From: Gilvimarinus agarilyticus
GTDB lineage: Bacteria > Pseudomonadota > Gammaproteobacteria > Pseudomonadales > Cellvibrionaceae
Assembly (NCBI RefSeq): GCF_000832015.1
Contig: NZ_JXCJ01000001.1
Coordinates: forward strand, 2,166,225-2,230,224
DNA: 64,000 nt
Direction of reading: 5' to 3'
Positions within the stretch are counted from its first letter, which is position 1. The number at the start of each line of letters is the position of its first letter. Under the pieces are notes generated by a model. That model was not told where the DNA came from and searched no databases. It saw only the letters and a program-made list of their open reading frames with translations. The translations under genes and the position numbers were made by a program. Below are positions 52,663 to 63,906 of the stretch, piece by piece.

Positions 52663-53112
52663 TTACCTGTCTACGGCCACGACCTCCAGCCCAAATCGGC
52701 GCCCGGCGAGGTAATCGTCAATAACGTTTAGCACCATGGGGCTGCGCAGCTTGTTATAAGCCTCGGCTATTTGTTCACGGGTAAGCCATACCGGGCCGAT
52801 AATACCGTCATCCAGTGCTAACTCAGGGTGGTGTTGCACGGGGTTGCCGATGAAGGTGGTGCGCACGTAGGTCTCACCATTAGCGGGGGCTTTATATAGG
52901 TCAACGCCAACAATGCCGGTTAGCGTTATGTCCCAGCCGGTTTCTTCCAGAGTCTCGCGGATGGCGGCTTGAGCAAGCGATTCATCGGCTTCCAGGTGAC
53001 CCGCTGGTTGGTTGAGTTTCTCTTCGCCGTCAATCAGTTCGCGCACCAGTAAAAACTGGTCGTTGCGGGGGATCACACAGGCGACGGTAACGTGGGGTAA
53101 GAAGCGAGTCAT
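52663..53112 (-). CDS. Nudix hydrolase (NudJ-like)
   Basis: A 149-residue protein. The Nudix box is GHLEADESLAQAAIRETLEETGWDI, with the REx2EExG metal-binding residues present, preceded by LNQPA. The C-terminal DYLAGRRFGLEVV tail resembles NudJ/phosphatase-like HMP-PP hydrolases found upstream of mnmA. It overlaps the upstream rluE gene by 4 bp (ATGA), so the two are coupled. Confidence 0.9.
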   Translation of the reverse strand: MTRFLPHVTVACVIPRNDQFLLVRELIDGEEKLNQPAGHLEADESLAQAAIRETLEETGWDITLTGIVGVDLYKAPANGETYVRTTFIGNPVQHHPELALDDGIIGPVWLTREQIAEAYNKLRSPMVLNVIDDYLAGRRFGLEVVAVDR

Positions 53113-53765
53113 GATCGGGGGCGCTTACCGTTGGGGTGGGTTTGCTTGGCCCTTTTTGCCTTAGGGCGAGTGGGGTGGGATCGGTCCGCACACTGACCAT
53201 TAGCGGTTTTGCCTGGATTGGGCATATGTACGCTTATCGTGCGCGCCTCGCCAGGCTGCAGCTCGTCTAACGACCAGTTGCCAATACGGGCTCTGACGAG
53301 CCTTAGAGTCGGGTGATTTACCGCTGCCGTCATGCGCCGGACCTGTCGGTTGCGACCTTCGGTGATGATAATTTCGAGCCACTGAGTGGGGATGTTTTTG
53401 CGCTCCCGCACGGGGGTGGAGCGTGGCCACAGCGGGGGTGGGGCAATAGTCTTTACTTTCGCCGGCCGGGTCATTCCATCGTTTAGCATCACGCCCCGAC
53501 GCAGCGCCGCCAACGCCTGTGCGTCGGGCTCTCCTTCTACTTGCACCCAGTAGGTTTTGGCAAGCTTGTGCCGCGGGTGGGTAATCTGATGTTGCAGGGC
53601 GCCGTCGTCGGTGAGTAAGAGTAGCCCCTCTGAGTCCCGATCAAGGCGTCCGGCTGGGTAAACGTTTTTGTCCTGAATGTATTTTGCCAGGGTTTCACGG
53701 CCGCTATCGTCGCGAAACTGACATAAAACGTCATAAGGTTTATTGAAAACTACCAATTTGGCCAT
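53109..53765 (-). CDS. rluE: 23S rRNA pseudouridine synthase RluE-like
   Basis: A 218-residue protein; ATG 53765 (MAKLVVFNKPYDVLCQF) gives the normal start, and 12 codons further up are dispensable. The RsuA/RluB-family motifs are AGRLDRDSEGLLLLTDDG with the catalytic Asp, then GRNRQVRRMTAAVNHPTLRLVRARIG. It lacks an S4 domain, as in RluE, which makes pseudouridine 2457 in E. coli. A basic tail (KAKRAKQTHPNGKRPRS) follows. Heads a unit with the Nudix gene. Confidence 0.9.
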   Translation of the reverse strand: MAKLVVFNKPYDVLCQFRDDSGRETLAKYIQDKNVYPAGRLDRDSEGLLLLTDDGALQHQITHPRHKLAKTYWVQVEGEPDAQALAALRRGVMLNDGMTRPAKVKTIAPPPLWPRSTPVRERKNIPTQWLEIIITEGRNRQVRRMTAAVNHPTLRLVRARIGNWSLDELQPGEARTISVHMPNPGKTANGQCADRSHPTRPKAKRAKQTHPNGKRPRS

Positions 53766-53890
53766 ATAGTTAAGGTAAGCCGAGCTGTGTTGCGTGGGCA
53801 TGCAGTGTACCGCAGCCTATGCTGCGGTGCGAGAAGCCCGACGTAATAAGCCGGAGTGATGGGCCCTAAGCTAAAGCGAGTTGGACAGGG

Positions 53891-54115
53891 TCAGCCAGTT
53901 TGGGCGCCAGGTTGTGGCAGGTTAATGTCAATCGCGTGTAAACCTTTGTCGCCCTTGGATATGTTGAACGATACGATTTGACCGGCCTTGAGAGTTTTAT
54001 AGCCCTCCATTTCGATGGCCGAGTAGTGGGCGAAAAGGTCTTCGGAGCCTTCATCAGGGAGGATAAATCCGTAGCCTTTGGCGTTGTTAAACCATTTGAC
54101 TGTGCCTGTGCGCAT
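53891..54115 (-). CDS. cspD: Cold-shock-domain protein CspD
   Basis: A 74-residue protein with the OB-fold RNA-binding motifs KGYGFI (RNP1) and DLFAHY (RNP2). The Asp/Glu-rich loop PDEGSED and C-terminal extension [11 protein letters not shown] resemble CspD, the stationary-phase single-stranded-DNA-binding replication inhibitor. It sits next to clpS/clpA and is transcribed away from them, as in other gammaproteobacteria. Confidence 0.92.
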   Translation of the reverse strand: MRTGTVKWFNNAKGYGFILPDEGSEDLFAHYSAIEMEGYKTLKAGQIVSFNISKGDKGLHAIDINLPQPGAQTG

Positions 54116-54649
54116 ATTGTTATTCCTTCTTTATCTAACGAGCGTTCGGCATGCGTGCCGTCACTCCATTTATTATATTGATGTCAGCGCGGTGACCAGT
54201 AGCGGGATACGCTCAGTTTTACTAATGGGTTGATAGATGCATCTAAAACTGGCTGTTGCGCCGTACTTACACTAACACCGTAATTATTATTACCGGTTTG
54301 TACTGGGTGCTTGTGTCGCTAAAAGTTGTTTGCTCTGATGTTGTGATCTTGCTGTTATTGTGTGCTTACGTAAACGCGGCTATATCACTTGAGCTTTGTA
54401 ACATTAAACTGTGCGACCTTGTCAAAGTTAAGTGCTAACTCGTTACTGTTGTGGTGAAATTTTGAGCACCAACAGACTTTTTAGCCGACCGCTTAGGCCT
54501 TGTCAAGTCTAACACCCGGCAAATTTTTGCCGCTTTGTGGCGCCAGGGGATTTAGGTTGTGCTCGGGTCGATGGGTTACAATGGAGCTTTGGTGCTTAGG
54601 CGCTGTAAAAAGTGCAATGACAAAGTCAATATTACGGTCAAAACCATCT
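54116..54649. other. Divergent control region between cspD and clpS
   Basis: About 530 bp. A TACAAT hexamer at 54577-54582 could be the clpS -10. Open frames of 60-80 codons occur but lack family features. No known RNA recognised. Confidence 0.35.
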
Positions 54650-55045
54650 ATGACTATGGGAAAGTTTGAGAACATTCGTCTAACATTAAATCAGTGGCGC
54701 GGTCAGAGCTCTGACGACGAGTATGGCGGCGGCTATGATGAGGGTGTTGCGGTGCAAGAAGCGCCGCCTGAGCTAAAAAGACCCTCGATGTATAAAGTTA
54801 TTATGCTCAATGATGACTATACGCCGATGGAGTTTGTGGTCGAGACACTCGAAGTGTTTTTTGGCATGAATCGTGAAAAAGCAACTCAAGTGATGCTCAC
54901 GGTTCATACAGAAGGTCGGGCAACCTGCGGGATTTATACCCGCGATATTGCCGAAACTAAGGCGGCTCAGGTGAATCAATTCGCCAAAGACAATGAGCAC
55001 CCTTTGATATGCGAGATAGAGGCGACTGAAGGAGACGATGAATAA
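54650..55045 (+). CDS. clpS: ClpS, adaptor for ClpA N-degron recognition
   Basis: A 131-residue protein; ATG 54650 is one choice ([11 protein letters not shown]), with ATG 54656 and an earlier ATG 54617 possible, none with a strong ribosome-binding site. The core (residues about 45-131) has [22 protein letters not shown], where the Asn-Asp-Asp and Met form the N-degron pocket, and [24 protein letters not shown]. It carries destabilising N-terminal residues to ClpA. It is 134 bp upstream of clpA and downstream of the cspD-side promoter region. Confidence 0.93.
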   Translation: MTMGKFENIRLTLNQWRGQSSDDEYGGGYDEGVAVQEAPPELKRPSMYKVIMLNDDYTPMEFVVETLEVFFGMNREKATQVMLTVHTEGRATCGIYTRDIAETKAAQVNQFAKDNEHPLICEIEATEGDDE

Positions 55046-55179
55046 TCGCGGTGGCTAGCTAGAGGCAGTAAGTAACATCAGGTAGATACGATTTGTTCTG
55101 CCTGAGAGTTTGGTGCTTGGAGCGCGACACAAGTGATGTCGCACCCTGATTGTAAGCTCCTGATTGAGAGGTACTATTG

Positions 55180-57450
55180 ATGCTGAGTAAAGATCTTGAA
55201 GTCACCCTGAACATGGCGTTTAAAGGTGCCCGTAGCAAGCGTCATGAATTTATGACGGTAGAGCACTTATTGCTGGCGCTTATCGATAACGAGTCGGCGG
55301 CGATGGTGTTGCGCGCCTGTGGTGCCGACCTGGTGGCGCTGCGCCGCGAGCTGATCGAGTTTGTTGATTCAACCACGCCATTGTTACCAGAAAATGAAGA
55401 AGACCGCGAAACTCAGCCAACCCTGGGCTTTCAGCGCGTTCTGCAGCGGGCGGTCTTTCATGTGCAGTCGTCCGGTAAGCAAGAGGTGACCGGTGCCAAC
55501 GTGCTGGTGGCTATTTTTAGCGAGCAGGAGAGTCAGGCTGTTTATTACCTTAAACAGCAGAGCATCGCTCGCATCGATGTTGTGAATTACATTACACACG
55601 GTATCCAAAAGGTGGCCGGGCATGAACACGACAGTGAGGAGCCTTCGCAAGACAGCGTCGATGAAGATTCGCTGGGCGTAGAGCAGCCCTCGCAGAGCCC
55701 GCTCGAAAACTATGCGACTAATTTAAACGAGCAAGCCTTGAACGGTCGAATTGATCCGTTAATTGGCCGTGCATTAGAGCTAGAGCGTGTGGCGCAGATT
55801 TTGTCGCGCCGACGCAAAAACAACCCATTGCTTGTGGGTGAGTCTGGCGTTGGTAAAACCGCTATCGCCGAGGGGTTAGCTCGTCGCATTGTTGATGGCG
55901 AAGTGCCCGACGCGCTGGCCGAAAGTGTGGTTTACTCGCTGGATATGGGCGCGCTGTTAGCCGGTACTAAGTACCGTGGTGATTTTGAAAAACGCTTTAA
56001 GGGCTTGTTAGGCGAGCTGAAAAAGCAAGAACACTCTATTTTATTTATCGATGAAATTCACACCATTATTGGTGCCGGAGCGGCGTCGGGTGGTGTGATG
56101 GACGCCTCTAATTTGCTCAAACCATTGCTTAGCTCGGGGCAACTGCGCTGCATGGGCTCGACCACCTATCAAGAGTACCGCGGTATTTTTGAAAAAGACC
56201 GGGCGCTGTCGCGTCGCTTTCAAAAGGTCGATGTTAACGAGCCAAGTGTGGATGAGACTTACCAAATACTGAAGGGCTTAAAGAAAAATTTTGAAGAGCA
56301 TCACGGCCTGCGCTATACCGATCCGGCGTTGCGCGCCGCGGCCGAGCTGGCCGAGCGCTATATTAATGATCGCTTCTTGCCCGATAAGGCAATCGATGTG
56401 ATTGATGAGGCCGGCGCTTATCAGCAGTTGCAGCCCCCGAGCAAACGGAAAAAGACCGTGGGGGTGGGTGATGTAGAGGCCGTGGTCGCGAAGATCGCCC
56501 GTATTCCGCCCAAGAGTGTGTCCTCGTCGGATTTGGAGCAGCTGCGCAAGCTGGACGACAACCTGAAAATGACGGTGTTTGGTCAGGATGAAGCGATTGA
56601 TACCTTGTCTACCGCCATCAAACTGGCCCGTGCCGGTTTGCGCTCGGGCGATAAGCCCATAGGTTCATTCCTGTTTGCCGGCCCCACCGGGGTGGGTAAA
56701 ACCGAGGTGAGCCGACAGTTGGCCACCTGCCTTGGGGTCGAGTTGATCCGCTTTGATATGTCAGAGTACATGGAGCGTCACACGGTGTCGCGCTTGATTG
56801 GCGCGCCTCCGGGTTATGTGGGCTTTGATCAGGGGGGTTTATTGACCGATGCGGTAACTAAGGCGCCGCACAGCGTAGTGCTGCTGGATGAAATCGAGAA
56901 GGCGCATCCGGATGTCTTTAATCTGCTGTTGCAGGTGATGGATCACGGTACGCTAACCGACAACAACGGCCGCAAGGCGGATTTTCGTAATGTTATTTTG
57001 ATTATGACTACCAATGCCGGCGCTGAAGACGTGAGTCGCACCTCCATCGGCTTTACCAAGCAGGATCATTCCAGCGATGGTAAAGAGGCGATTAAGAAAA
57101 TGTTTACCCCTGAGTTCCGAAATCGCCTGGATGCCACCGTACAGTTTGGCGCATTGCCGCTAAACGTGGTTGAGACAGTGGTGGATAAGTTCTTAACTGA
57201 GCTGCAGTCTCAGCTCGACGACAAGAAGGTTACCCTGGATGTGTCGCCCGAGGCGCGTAAATGGCTCGCGGAAAACGGCTACGATGAAAAAATGGGTGCC
57301 CGCCCTATGGCCCGTTTAATTCAGGAGAAAGTCAAAAAGCCATTGGCGGAGGCTGTGTTGTTTGGCGATTTGGCGGGCGGTGGAACCGTCTCTGTGACAG
57401 TTGCGGAGGATGGCAAGGCTCTAGAGTTGGACTATCACGCCGGCGATTAA
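55180..57450 (+). CDS. clpA: ClpA, ATP-dependent unfoldase subunit of ClpAP
   Basis: A 756-residue protein. The Clp N domain (1-145) starts [18 protein letters not shown]. The first AAA+ module has Walker A GESGVGKT and Walker B ILFIDEIH, and the second has GPTGVGKT and [14 protein letters not shown]. The ClpP-binding IGF loop appears as TSIGFTKQD. The C-terminal D2-small domain ends [12 protein letters not shown]. It unfolds proteins for ClpP, which is not in this window. The TTG immediately before the ATG is not used. Confidence 0.97.
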   Translation: MLSKDLEVTLNMAFKGARSKRHEFMTVEHLLLALIDNESAAMVLRACGADLVALRRELIEFVDSTTPLLPENEEDRETQPTLGFQRVLQRAVFHVQSSGKQEVTGANVLVAIFSEQESQAVYYLKQQSIARIDVVNYITHGIQKVAGHEHDSEEPSQDSVDEDSLGVEQPSQSPLENYATNLNEQALNGRIDPLIGRALELERVAQILSRRRKNNPLLVGESGVGKTAIAEGLARRIVDGEVPDALAESVVYSLDMGALLAGTKYRGDFEKRFKGLLGELKKQEHSILFIDEIHTIIGAGAASGGVMDASNLLKPLLSSGQLRCMGSTTYQEYRGIFEKDRALSRRFQKVDVNEPSVDETYQILKGLKKNFEEHHGLRYTDPALRAAAELAERYINDRFLPDKAIDVIDEAGAYQQLQPPSKRKKTVGVGDVEAVVAKIARIPPKSVSSSDLEQLRKLDDNLKMTVFGQDEAIDTLSTAIKLARAGLRSGDKPIGSFLFAGPTGVGKTEVSRQLATCLGVELIRFDMSEYMERHTVSRLIGAPPGYVGFDQGGLLTDAVTKAPHSVVLLDEIEKAHPDVFNLLLQVMDHGTLTDNNGRKADFRNVILIMTTNAGAEDVSRTSIGFTKQDHSSDGKEAIKKMFTPEFRNRLDATVQFGALPLNVVETVVDKFLTELQSQLDDKKVTLDVSPEARKWLAENGYDEKMGARPMARLIQEKVKKPLAEAVLFGDLAGGGTVSVTVAEDGKALELDYHAGD

Positions 57451-57480
57451 GCACCACTTAGTGGGTAACATAACTCTATC

Positions 57481-57512
57481 AGCAAAATCCCGGCACTTGT
57501 CGGGATTTTGCT
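57481..57512 (+). terminator. Terminator after clpA
   Basis: A perfect 12-bp stem, AGCAAAATCCCG with CGGGATTTTGCT, and an 8-nt loop, 30 bp after the clpA stop. The T-tract lies within the stem's 3' arm, so efficiency is uncertain. Confidence 0.7.
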
Positions 57513-57606
57513 ATTGGGTGTCAGCCAGGCCACCCCGTGATGATGCGCTGCCCCTGGTGTTGCTTTAACCGTGTGCCTTTAGGTTTATGCGGCTGTGCCA
57601 GATACG

Positions 57607-57634
57607 ACAAAGCCCCGCGTTGGCGAGGCTTTGT
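57607..57634 (-). terminator. Probable infA terminator hairpin
   Basis: ACAAAGCC with GGCTTTGT enclosing a GC-rich loop; downstream of infA on the minus strand, with only a short T-run. Confidence 0.5.
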
Positions 57635-57673
57635 AGGGCCGGGCACCGATGGAGGGCGCGGCGGGCGCTTCGC

Positions 57674-57892
57674 TTAGCGCGCGCGGTAGGTAATACGACC
57701 TTTGGTCAAGTCGTAAGGGGTCATCTCTACTTTGACTTTATCGCCGGTCAAAATGCGAATGTAGTTTTTGCGCATTTTGCCAGAGATATGCGCGGTTACC
57801 ACATGGCCGTTTTCCAGCTTTACACGAAAGGTGGTGTTCGGCAGGGTATCGATCACTTCGCCTTCAAATTCAATGTTGTCTTCTTTTGCCAT
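57674..57892 (-). CDS. infA: Translation initiation factor IF-1
   Basis: A 72-residue OB-fold protein, normal length. It starts [29 protein letters not shown], then [19 protein letters not shown] and the end [11 protein letters not shown]. It binds the 30S A site during initiation. It is transcribed opposite to clpA and sits between clpA and bpt, a conserved order in pseudomonads. Confidence 0.98.
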   Translation of the reverse strand: MAKEDNIEFEGEVIDTLPNTTFRVKLENGHVVTAHISGKMRKNYIRILTGDKVKVEMTPYDLTKGRITYRAR

Positions 57893-58076
57893 TCGGCAGA
57901 TTCCTCAATTTGGTCTCAAGCACGTATCAGTCTTAAACACGCGGCCACGGGCGCGAGATATTGTCACGGCCACGAAAAGCCGGCAATTGTGCCTGAAATA
58001 GACGCGTTAGCCAAGGGTGGGGGCGATATTTTAGCCAAACTGGAGGGAGATAGACCGATTTAATACGTTTGAGTGC

Positions 58077-58784
58077 TTATTTGACCAGCACCCAGCGCTT
58101 GTTGACCAGCATTTGCAGGGGGCGGTATTGGGTTTTATAGGCCATTTTTCGGCACTCACGGATCCAGTAGCCTAAATACACATAGGATAAGCCCATGCGC
58201 TTCGCCTGCTCTATTTGTACCAGTATGGCGAACACCCCAAGGCTGCGGGGGGCTAGCTCGCCGGCAAAAAACGTATACACCGCCGACAATCCGTCGATTA
58301 ATTCATCGCATACGGCAACGCCTACCAAGGTTTCACCGCAGCGGTATTCGATGTAGCGCGTTACGCCCCATTCGCGGCTTAAAAAGGTTTCGTATTGCTC
58401 CCGGGTAGGCGGGTACATATCGCCGTCGCGGTGACGGGTATTAATATACTGCTCGTACAGGGCGTAGTGCTCATCGGTATTGATGTTGTCGATAATCGTG
58501 ACAGTGAGATCCTGATTGCGCTTTAGACATCGTTTTTGGCTGCGACTGGGGCGAAATTGATTCACCGGTATACGGCAGGAGATGCAAGCCTGACAATTAA
58601 CGCAGTGAGGGCGATAGAGGTGTCCGCCACTGCGACGAAAGCCAAGCTCTGACAATTCGCTGTAGAGTTCGGCGTCCACGTCCGCTTGGGGGTCGATAAA
58701 GACAGTGGTCGCTTCCTCGCCCTCTAAATAGCTGCAGGGGTGAGGTGCGGTGGCAAACAACTTTAAGCTTGATAAGTCACTCAT
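58077..58784 (-). CDS. bpt: Aspartate/glutamate leucyltransferase (Bpt)
   Basis: A 235-residue member of the ATE/Bpt transferase family. The Cys-rich N-terminal part has [16 protein letters not shown] and [34 protein letters not shown]. The GNAT-like core ends in [22 protein letters not shown]. The short bacterial form (no eukaryotic C-terminal extension) is Bpt, which adds Leu to N-terminal Asp or Glu and so creates ClpS substrates. It is 12 bp downstream of aat, so likely co-transcribed with it. Confidence 0.93.
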   Translation of the reverse strand: MSDLSSLKLFATAPHPCSYLEGEEATTVFIDPQADVDAELYSELSELGFRRSGGHLYRPHCVNCQACISCRIPVNQFRPSRSQKRCLKRNQDLTVTIIDNINTDEHYALYEQYINTRHRDGDMYPPTREQYETFLSREWGVTRYIEYRCGETLVGVAVCDELIDGLSAVYTFFAGELAPRSLGVFAILVQIEQAKRMGLSYVYLGYWIRECRKMAYKTQYRPLQMLVNKRWVLVK

Positions 58785-58796
58785 GCGGTACCCACT

Positions 58797-59576
58797 TTAA
58801 TCCGTCGGTGTCCCGTGTGTGGTTGTTTTATTTACTGTAGAGGAAATACTGCCATTTGTCTGCCCTTGGGCAATGATAAGTTCACGAATGTTACCTGGCC
58901 AGCAAGAGGCGCCACTTATGTCAGCTTGACGCTTGAGTTGTTCGGCAAACTCGGCGCGGGGCATCTCAATTGCCCCCAAACTGTTTAAGTGATCGCTACT
59001 AACCTGACAGTCGATAAGTGTAAAGCCCCACGAGCGTAAGTGTTGTGCCAGCGTTATAAAGCCAATCTTTGACGCGTTAGTTTGTTTGGCAAACATCGAC
59101 TCGCCAAAAAAAACTCGCCCCAGGGCTAAACCGTATAAGCCGCCCACCAGTTGGTCTTGATCCCACACCTCTACCGAATGGGCAATGCCACGGTTGTGTA
59201 GTTGCAGGTAGGCCTCCTGCATGTCGTCGGTAATCCAGGTGTTGTCGGTTTGCGCCCGGGGTGCAGCGCACTGACTTAGAACCTGAGAGAATGCGGTATC
59301 GCAGCTCACCCGATAAGTCGTTTTGCGCAGCGTTTTGTTCATGGATTTAGAAACGTGCACGCGCTCCGGAAAAACGACTGAGCGCGGATTAGGGCTCCAC
59401 CAGAGGATTGGTTGGTCGTCGTCGAACCACGGAAATATACCCAGACAGTACGCGCGTATTAAGCGGTCCGGGTGCAAGTCGCCACCGCCGGCCAGCAGTC
59501 CGTCGGGGTCGGTGAGCGCCATCTCCAGAGGGGGAAACTCTAGAGTTTGTGGGTCTAGCCAAGGTAATTGAATCAC
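58797..59576 (-). CDS. aat: Leucyl/phenylalanyl-tRNA--protein transferase
   Basis: A 259-residue protein. It starts LPWLDPQTLEFPPLEMAL and has LLAGGGDLHPDRLIRAYCLGIFPWF, then ILWWSPNPRSVVFPE and VGGLYGLALGRVFFGESMFAKQTNASKIG, then LIDCQVSSDHLNSLGAIEMPRAEF. All typical Aat motifs are present. It tags N-terminal Lys and Arg with Leu or Phe, feeding ClpS/ClpAP. Cytoplasmic. A roughly 25-residue Thr/Ser-rich C-terminal tail (NGSISSTVNKTTTHGTPTD) exceeds the usual length. Confidence 0.95.
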   Translation of the reverse strand: MIQLPWLDPQTLEFPPLEMALTDPDGLLAGGGDLHPDRLIRAYCLGIFPWFDDDQPILWWSPNPRSVVFPERVHVSKSMNKTLRKTTYRVSCDTAFSQVLSQCAAPRAQTDNTWITDDMQEAYLQLHNRGIAHSVEVWDQDQLVGGLYGLALGRVFFGESMFAKQTNASKIGFITLAQHLRSWGFTLIDCQVSSDHLNSLGAIEMPRAEFAEQLKRQADISGASCWPGNIRELIIAQGQTNGSISSTVNKTTTHGTPTD

Positions 59577-59644
59577 GGGGCTATTAAATCACAGAAGAGC
59601 AGGTAAGCGTCAAAAGTCGTGAGGCGCAAAAATTATTCAGGCAC

Positions 59645-59672
59645 AAAAAACGGCGGAAACTTCCGCCGTTTT
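59645..59672. terminator. Bidirectional intrinsic terminator between aat and trxB
   Basis: An A-run, CGGCGGAA, loop AC, TTCCGCCG, then TTTT. It lies past trxB on the minus strand and separates that gene from aat. Confidence 0.85.
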
Positions 59673-59700
59673 GTTTAACCATTAACCATTAGGTTATAGG

Positions 59701-60651
<951 letters not shown>

Positions 60652-60885
60652 TTAAAAAATTCAGGCGACAATAATAAGTCAATGTATGAATGTGGGCAAA
60701 ATTGTACTCTTCAATACCTTAGATTGGTAAAATTAATCAGCTTAATAGATGATATAGCCGATATTTTCGGGTTGTGCTGCTCAGTACCTAGCCTGGGCGC
60801 TGTTGGTAACCGGCCGCCATGCATTACAATACCGGCCTACCGTGACGGCGGTGAGACGTTTTTATAACAGTAAGCAGGTACACGT

Positions 60886-63237
60886 TTGAGTAAAAAAAAT
60901 ACCAGTAAAGCGTCAGTCGCTCGACCAGAGGCGTCTACCTTAATTTTACGCGTGGTGCGCGAAGGGGCTCTCATAGGCTTGGTGGCCATTTGCGCCTTTG
61001 TGCTGCTTACGCTCTTGACCTACGATGTCGGTGACCCCGGCTGGTCGCGCACCGGCGATAACGCCCGGGTGAGTAACGCCGGTGGCCCGGCGGGCGCCTG
61101 GTTGGCCGACGTGTTCTTTTCACTGTTTGGTTATCTGGCCTTTTTGTTTCCTGTCATGCTGGGCTATCGCGCCTGGCTGGTATTCCGCGATAGAGCACAC
61201 CCTGCGGCGTTTGATCCAGTGCTGCTGGGGCTTAGAGCTATTGGTTTAGTATTGGTAATGGTGGCCGGTACTGGTCTCGCGGTATTGCACATCGGTGGTA
61301 AAGAGAGTGCGCTGCCTTTTTCCGATGGTGGTATTTTGGGCGTCTCGGTGGCCGATTCGGTGGCCGGGGCCTTTAGTCATACCGGCGGAACCCTCCTGTT
61401 GTTTGCGGTCTTCTTTTTCGGTCTAACAATATTTACCGATTTGTCCTGGCTTGGTTTGATGGACGATATTGGGCGCTGGACATTAGAGCTTATCGGTAAA
61501 ATCCGTGAGTGGTGGGCGAGCTGGCGTGCCAAGCGTGTCAAAAGCCAAGAGGCCAAAGCGCAACAACAACAGCAACAACAGCGCCGGGCGGTTATTGAGA
61601 CGCGCAACAAAGAAGAGTCGAAACGCGTTGCGCCTACCATTACGGAGCCGGTGAAGAAAAAGCCGGTCGAGAGCGCTCGGGTACAAAAAGAGCGCCAGGC
61701 CTCGCTGTTTGACAAAGACACGCCGGTGGTGGGGGAGTTGCCGCCCATTAGCCTGTTAGATCCGGCGGATGCACGCAGCGATAAGGGCTACTCGAAAGAG
61801 TCACTTGAAGCCATGTCTAAGCTGTTGGAGCTTAAGCTGAAGGACTTTGGCATCACGATTGAGGTGGTCTCTGTGCAGCCGGGCCCGGTCGTGACCCGGT
61901 TTGAGATTCAGCCAGCTCCAGGGGTAAAAGCCAGCCGTATTACTAACCTGGCCAAAGATTTGGCCCGCTCATTGGCGGTTATCAGTGTGCGGGTAGTTGA
62001 GGTGATTCCGGGTCGCTCGGTGATGGGGATTGAGATTCCCAACGAACACCGCGAAATTGTGCGCCTGAGTGAGGTCATTGCCTCTGAGCTGTACGATAAA
62101 TCCCGCTCGCGCCTGACCATGGCGCTGGGGCACGATATTGCTGGCGAGCCAGTCATTGCCGATTTGGCCAAGATGCCTCATTTGTTGGTGGCCGGTACCA
62201 CGGGCTCGGGTAAATCAGTGGGGGTTAACGTAATGCTGTTATCCCTGTTGTATAAATCCTCTCCCAAAGACGTCCGTTTGATCTTGGTAGATCCAAAGAT
62301 GCTGGAGCTTTCGGTATACGAAGGGATTCCGCATCTGCTGACGCCGGTGATCACCGATATGAACGACGCGTCAAATGGCTTGCGCTGGTGCGTGGGTGAG
62401 ATGGAGCGCCGCTATAAGTTGATGGCGGCCATGGGTGTGCGCAACCTGGCCGGTTTTAATCGCAAAATTGAAGACGCGCAAAAAGCGGGTGCGCCCATTC
62501 TCGATCCGCTGTTTGTCCCTGACGAGCACTTTGAGGCGGGCAGCGCCGAGGCCAGCGCGCCGGAGCTGGAAACTCTGCCCGCTATTGTGGTGGTGATTGA
62601 CGAATTTGCCGATATGATGATGATTGTCGGTAAAAAAGTGGAACAATTGATCGCCCGTATTGCTCAAAAGGCCAGGGCGGCGGGTATTCATTTGATTCTT
62701 GCTACCCAGCGACCATCGGTGGATGTGATTACCGGCTTGATTAAAGCCAACGTACCGACCCGTATGGCGTTTCAGGTGTCCTCTAAAATTGACTCGCGCA
62801 CCATTCTTGATCAAGGCGGCGCCGAGCAGCTTTTGGGGCACGGTGACATGCTTTATTTGCCCCCAGGCACCAGTGTGCCGGTTAGGGTGCATGGCGCTTT
62901 TGTCGACGATCACGAGGTACATAAAGTGGTCGCCGATTGGAAGCGTCGCGGTGAGCCGGATTATTTGGATGAGATTGTCGATGACAGTACCAACAATATT
63001 CCGGTGCCGGGCTTGTCCGGTGGCGATGAGGGCGGCAGTGACGAGGGTGATGCCCTGTACGATGAGGCCGTTGCTTTTGTACTGGACTCTCGCAAAGCGT
63101 CTATCTCATCGGTGCAGCGCAAGTTGCGCATTGGCTATAACCGCGCCGCTCGTTTGATTGAAACCATGGAGGCCGCCGGCGTTGTGTCGGGCCCAGGCCA
63201 CAATGGTAATCGCGAAGTATTAGCGCCCAAATCTTAA
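60886..63237 (+). CDS. ftsK: DNA translocase FtsK
   Basis: A 783-residue protein with a TTG start. Four N-terminal membrane segments (about residues 24-45, 75-98, 112-130, 155-180) anchor it at the division septum. A short linker (about 205-290) with a run of seven Gln follows. The motor has Walker [11 protein letters not shown], Walker [13 protein letters not shown] and the [12 protein letters not shown] signature. The gamma winged-helix domain ([24 protein letters not shown]) reads KOPS. Short relative to E. coli because the linker is compact. lolA follows 17 bp later. Confidence 0.97.
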   Translation: MSKKNTSKASVARPEASTLILRVVREGALIGLVAICAFVLLTLLTYDVGDPGWSRTGDNARVSNAGGPAGAWLADVFFSLFGYLAFLFPVMLGYRAWLVFRDRAHPAAFDPVLLGLRAIGLVLVMVAGTGLAVLHIGGKESALPFSDGGILGVSVADSVAGAFSHTGGTLLLFAVFFFGLTIFTDLSWLGLMDDIGRWTLELIGKIREWWASWRAKRVKSQEAKAQQQQQQQRRAVIETRNKEESKRVAPTITEPVKKKPVESARVQKERQASLFDKDTPVVGELPPISLLDPADARSDKGYSKESLEAMSKLLELKLKDFGITIEVVSVQPGPVVTRFEIQPAPGVKASRITNLAKDLARSLAVISVRVVEVIPGRSVMGIEIPNEHREIVRLSEVIASELYDKSRSRLTMALGHDIAGEPVIADLAKMPHLLVAGTTGSGKSVGVNVMLLSLLYKSSPKDVRLILVDPKMLELSVYEGIPHLLTPVITDMNDASNGLRWCVGEMERRYKLMAAMGVRNLAGFNRKIEDAQKAGAPILDPLFVPDEHFEAGSAEASAPELETLPAIVVVIDEFADMMMIVGKKVEQLIARIAQKARAAGIHLILATQRPSVDVITGLIKANVPTRMAFQVSSKIDSRTILDQGGAEQLLGHGDMLYLPPGTSVPVRVHGAFVDDHEVHKVVADWKRRGEPDYLDEIVDDSTNNIPVPGLSGGDEGGSDEGDALYDEAVAFVLDSRKASISSVQRKLRIGYNRAARLIETMEAAGVVSGPGHNGNREVLAPKS

Positions 63238-63254
63238 GTGGTACTGGAGAAAAA

Positions 63255-63896
63255 ATGTTAAACCGATTAAAGCTCATGATATCAGTTGTGTGGCTGGGCT
63301 TGGCGACGGTCTCAGCGGTTTGTGCGGCTGATGAAAGCTCCAGCGTCAATGCTTTGCGCGATACTCTGGCCGCCACAACCAGCTTGAGCGGCAAGTTTGA
63401 GCAAACCTTGCGCGACGCCGAAGGTGAGCTGATCGAGACCAGCGCCGGTAACTTTGTGTTGCAGCGCCCCGGGCGTTTTTTTTGGCATACCCTGGAGCCA
63501 TTTGAGCAACAGCTCATTAGTGATGGCAGCACCATTTGGCTGTACGATCCGGACTTGATGCAAGTGACCGTTCGGCCTGTCACCGATGATCTAAAAAATA
63601 CCCCGGCAGCGCTGCTTAGCGAAAGTGCCGAGTCGCTTGCCGAGGCGTTTTTAATTACGCGCAGCGTAGGGCAAGAAGGGCGTGTAGTGTTTGGTTTAAC
63701 CCCAGTGGATGACGATAGCTTATTCGCCCGCCTGGAGCTTGAGTTTGACGGCCAGCAACTGCTGCGAATTGTAGTGCACGATAGCCTCAATCAAACCACC
63801 GAATTCAGCCTGTCCAACACCGAGCGCAACCAGCCGGTGGATGCGGCGCAATTTACCTTTAGCGCCCCTGATGGCGTTGATGTTCTAATCGATTAA
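63255..63896 (+). CDS. lolA: Outer-membrane lipoprotein carrier LolA
   Basis: A 213-residue protein. A signal peptide (cleavage near AVCA-ADE) is followed by a LolA half-barrel domain: TTSLSGKFEQTLRDAEGELIETSAGNFVLQRPGRFFWHTLEPFEQQLISDGSTIWLYDPDLMQVTVRP. It shuttles lipoproteins such as the GH43 and GH3 enzymes from LolCDE to LolB across the periplasm. It lies 17 bp after ftsK and 10 bp before rarA, as in Pseudomonas. Confidence 0.95.
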   Translation: MLNRLKLMISVVWLGLATVSAVCAADESSSVNALRDTLAATTSLSGKFEQTLRDAEGELIETSAGNFVLQRPGRFFWHTLEPFEQQLISDGSTIWLYDPDLMQVTVRPVTDDLKNTPAALLSESAESLAEAFLITRSVGQEGRVVFGLTPVDDDSLFARLELEFDGQQLLRIVVHDSLNQTTEFSLSNTERNQPVDAAQFTFSAPDGVDVLID

Positions 63897-63906
63897 CCAG
63901 CCATCG

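Noticed and set aside
54256-54438. 60-codon hydrophobic open frame between cspD and clpS
   Set aside because: No ribosome-binding site and composition like translated AT-rich intergenic DNA; not enough to call a small membrane protein.
57587-58063. 158-codon plus-strand open frame over infA
   Set aside because: infA on the other strand is unmistakable; the plus-strand product has no recognisable domain.
62371-62922. 183-codon minus-strand open frame inside ftsK
   Set aside because: Shadow of the conserved motor domain; His/Asn-rich translation without any family pattern.
63101-63790. 229-codon minus-strand open frame over lolA
   Set aside because: Ser/Arg-rich antisense of lolA and the end of ftsK; the sense genes have full family signatures.
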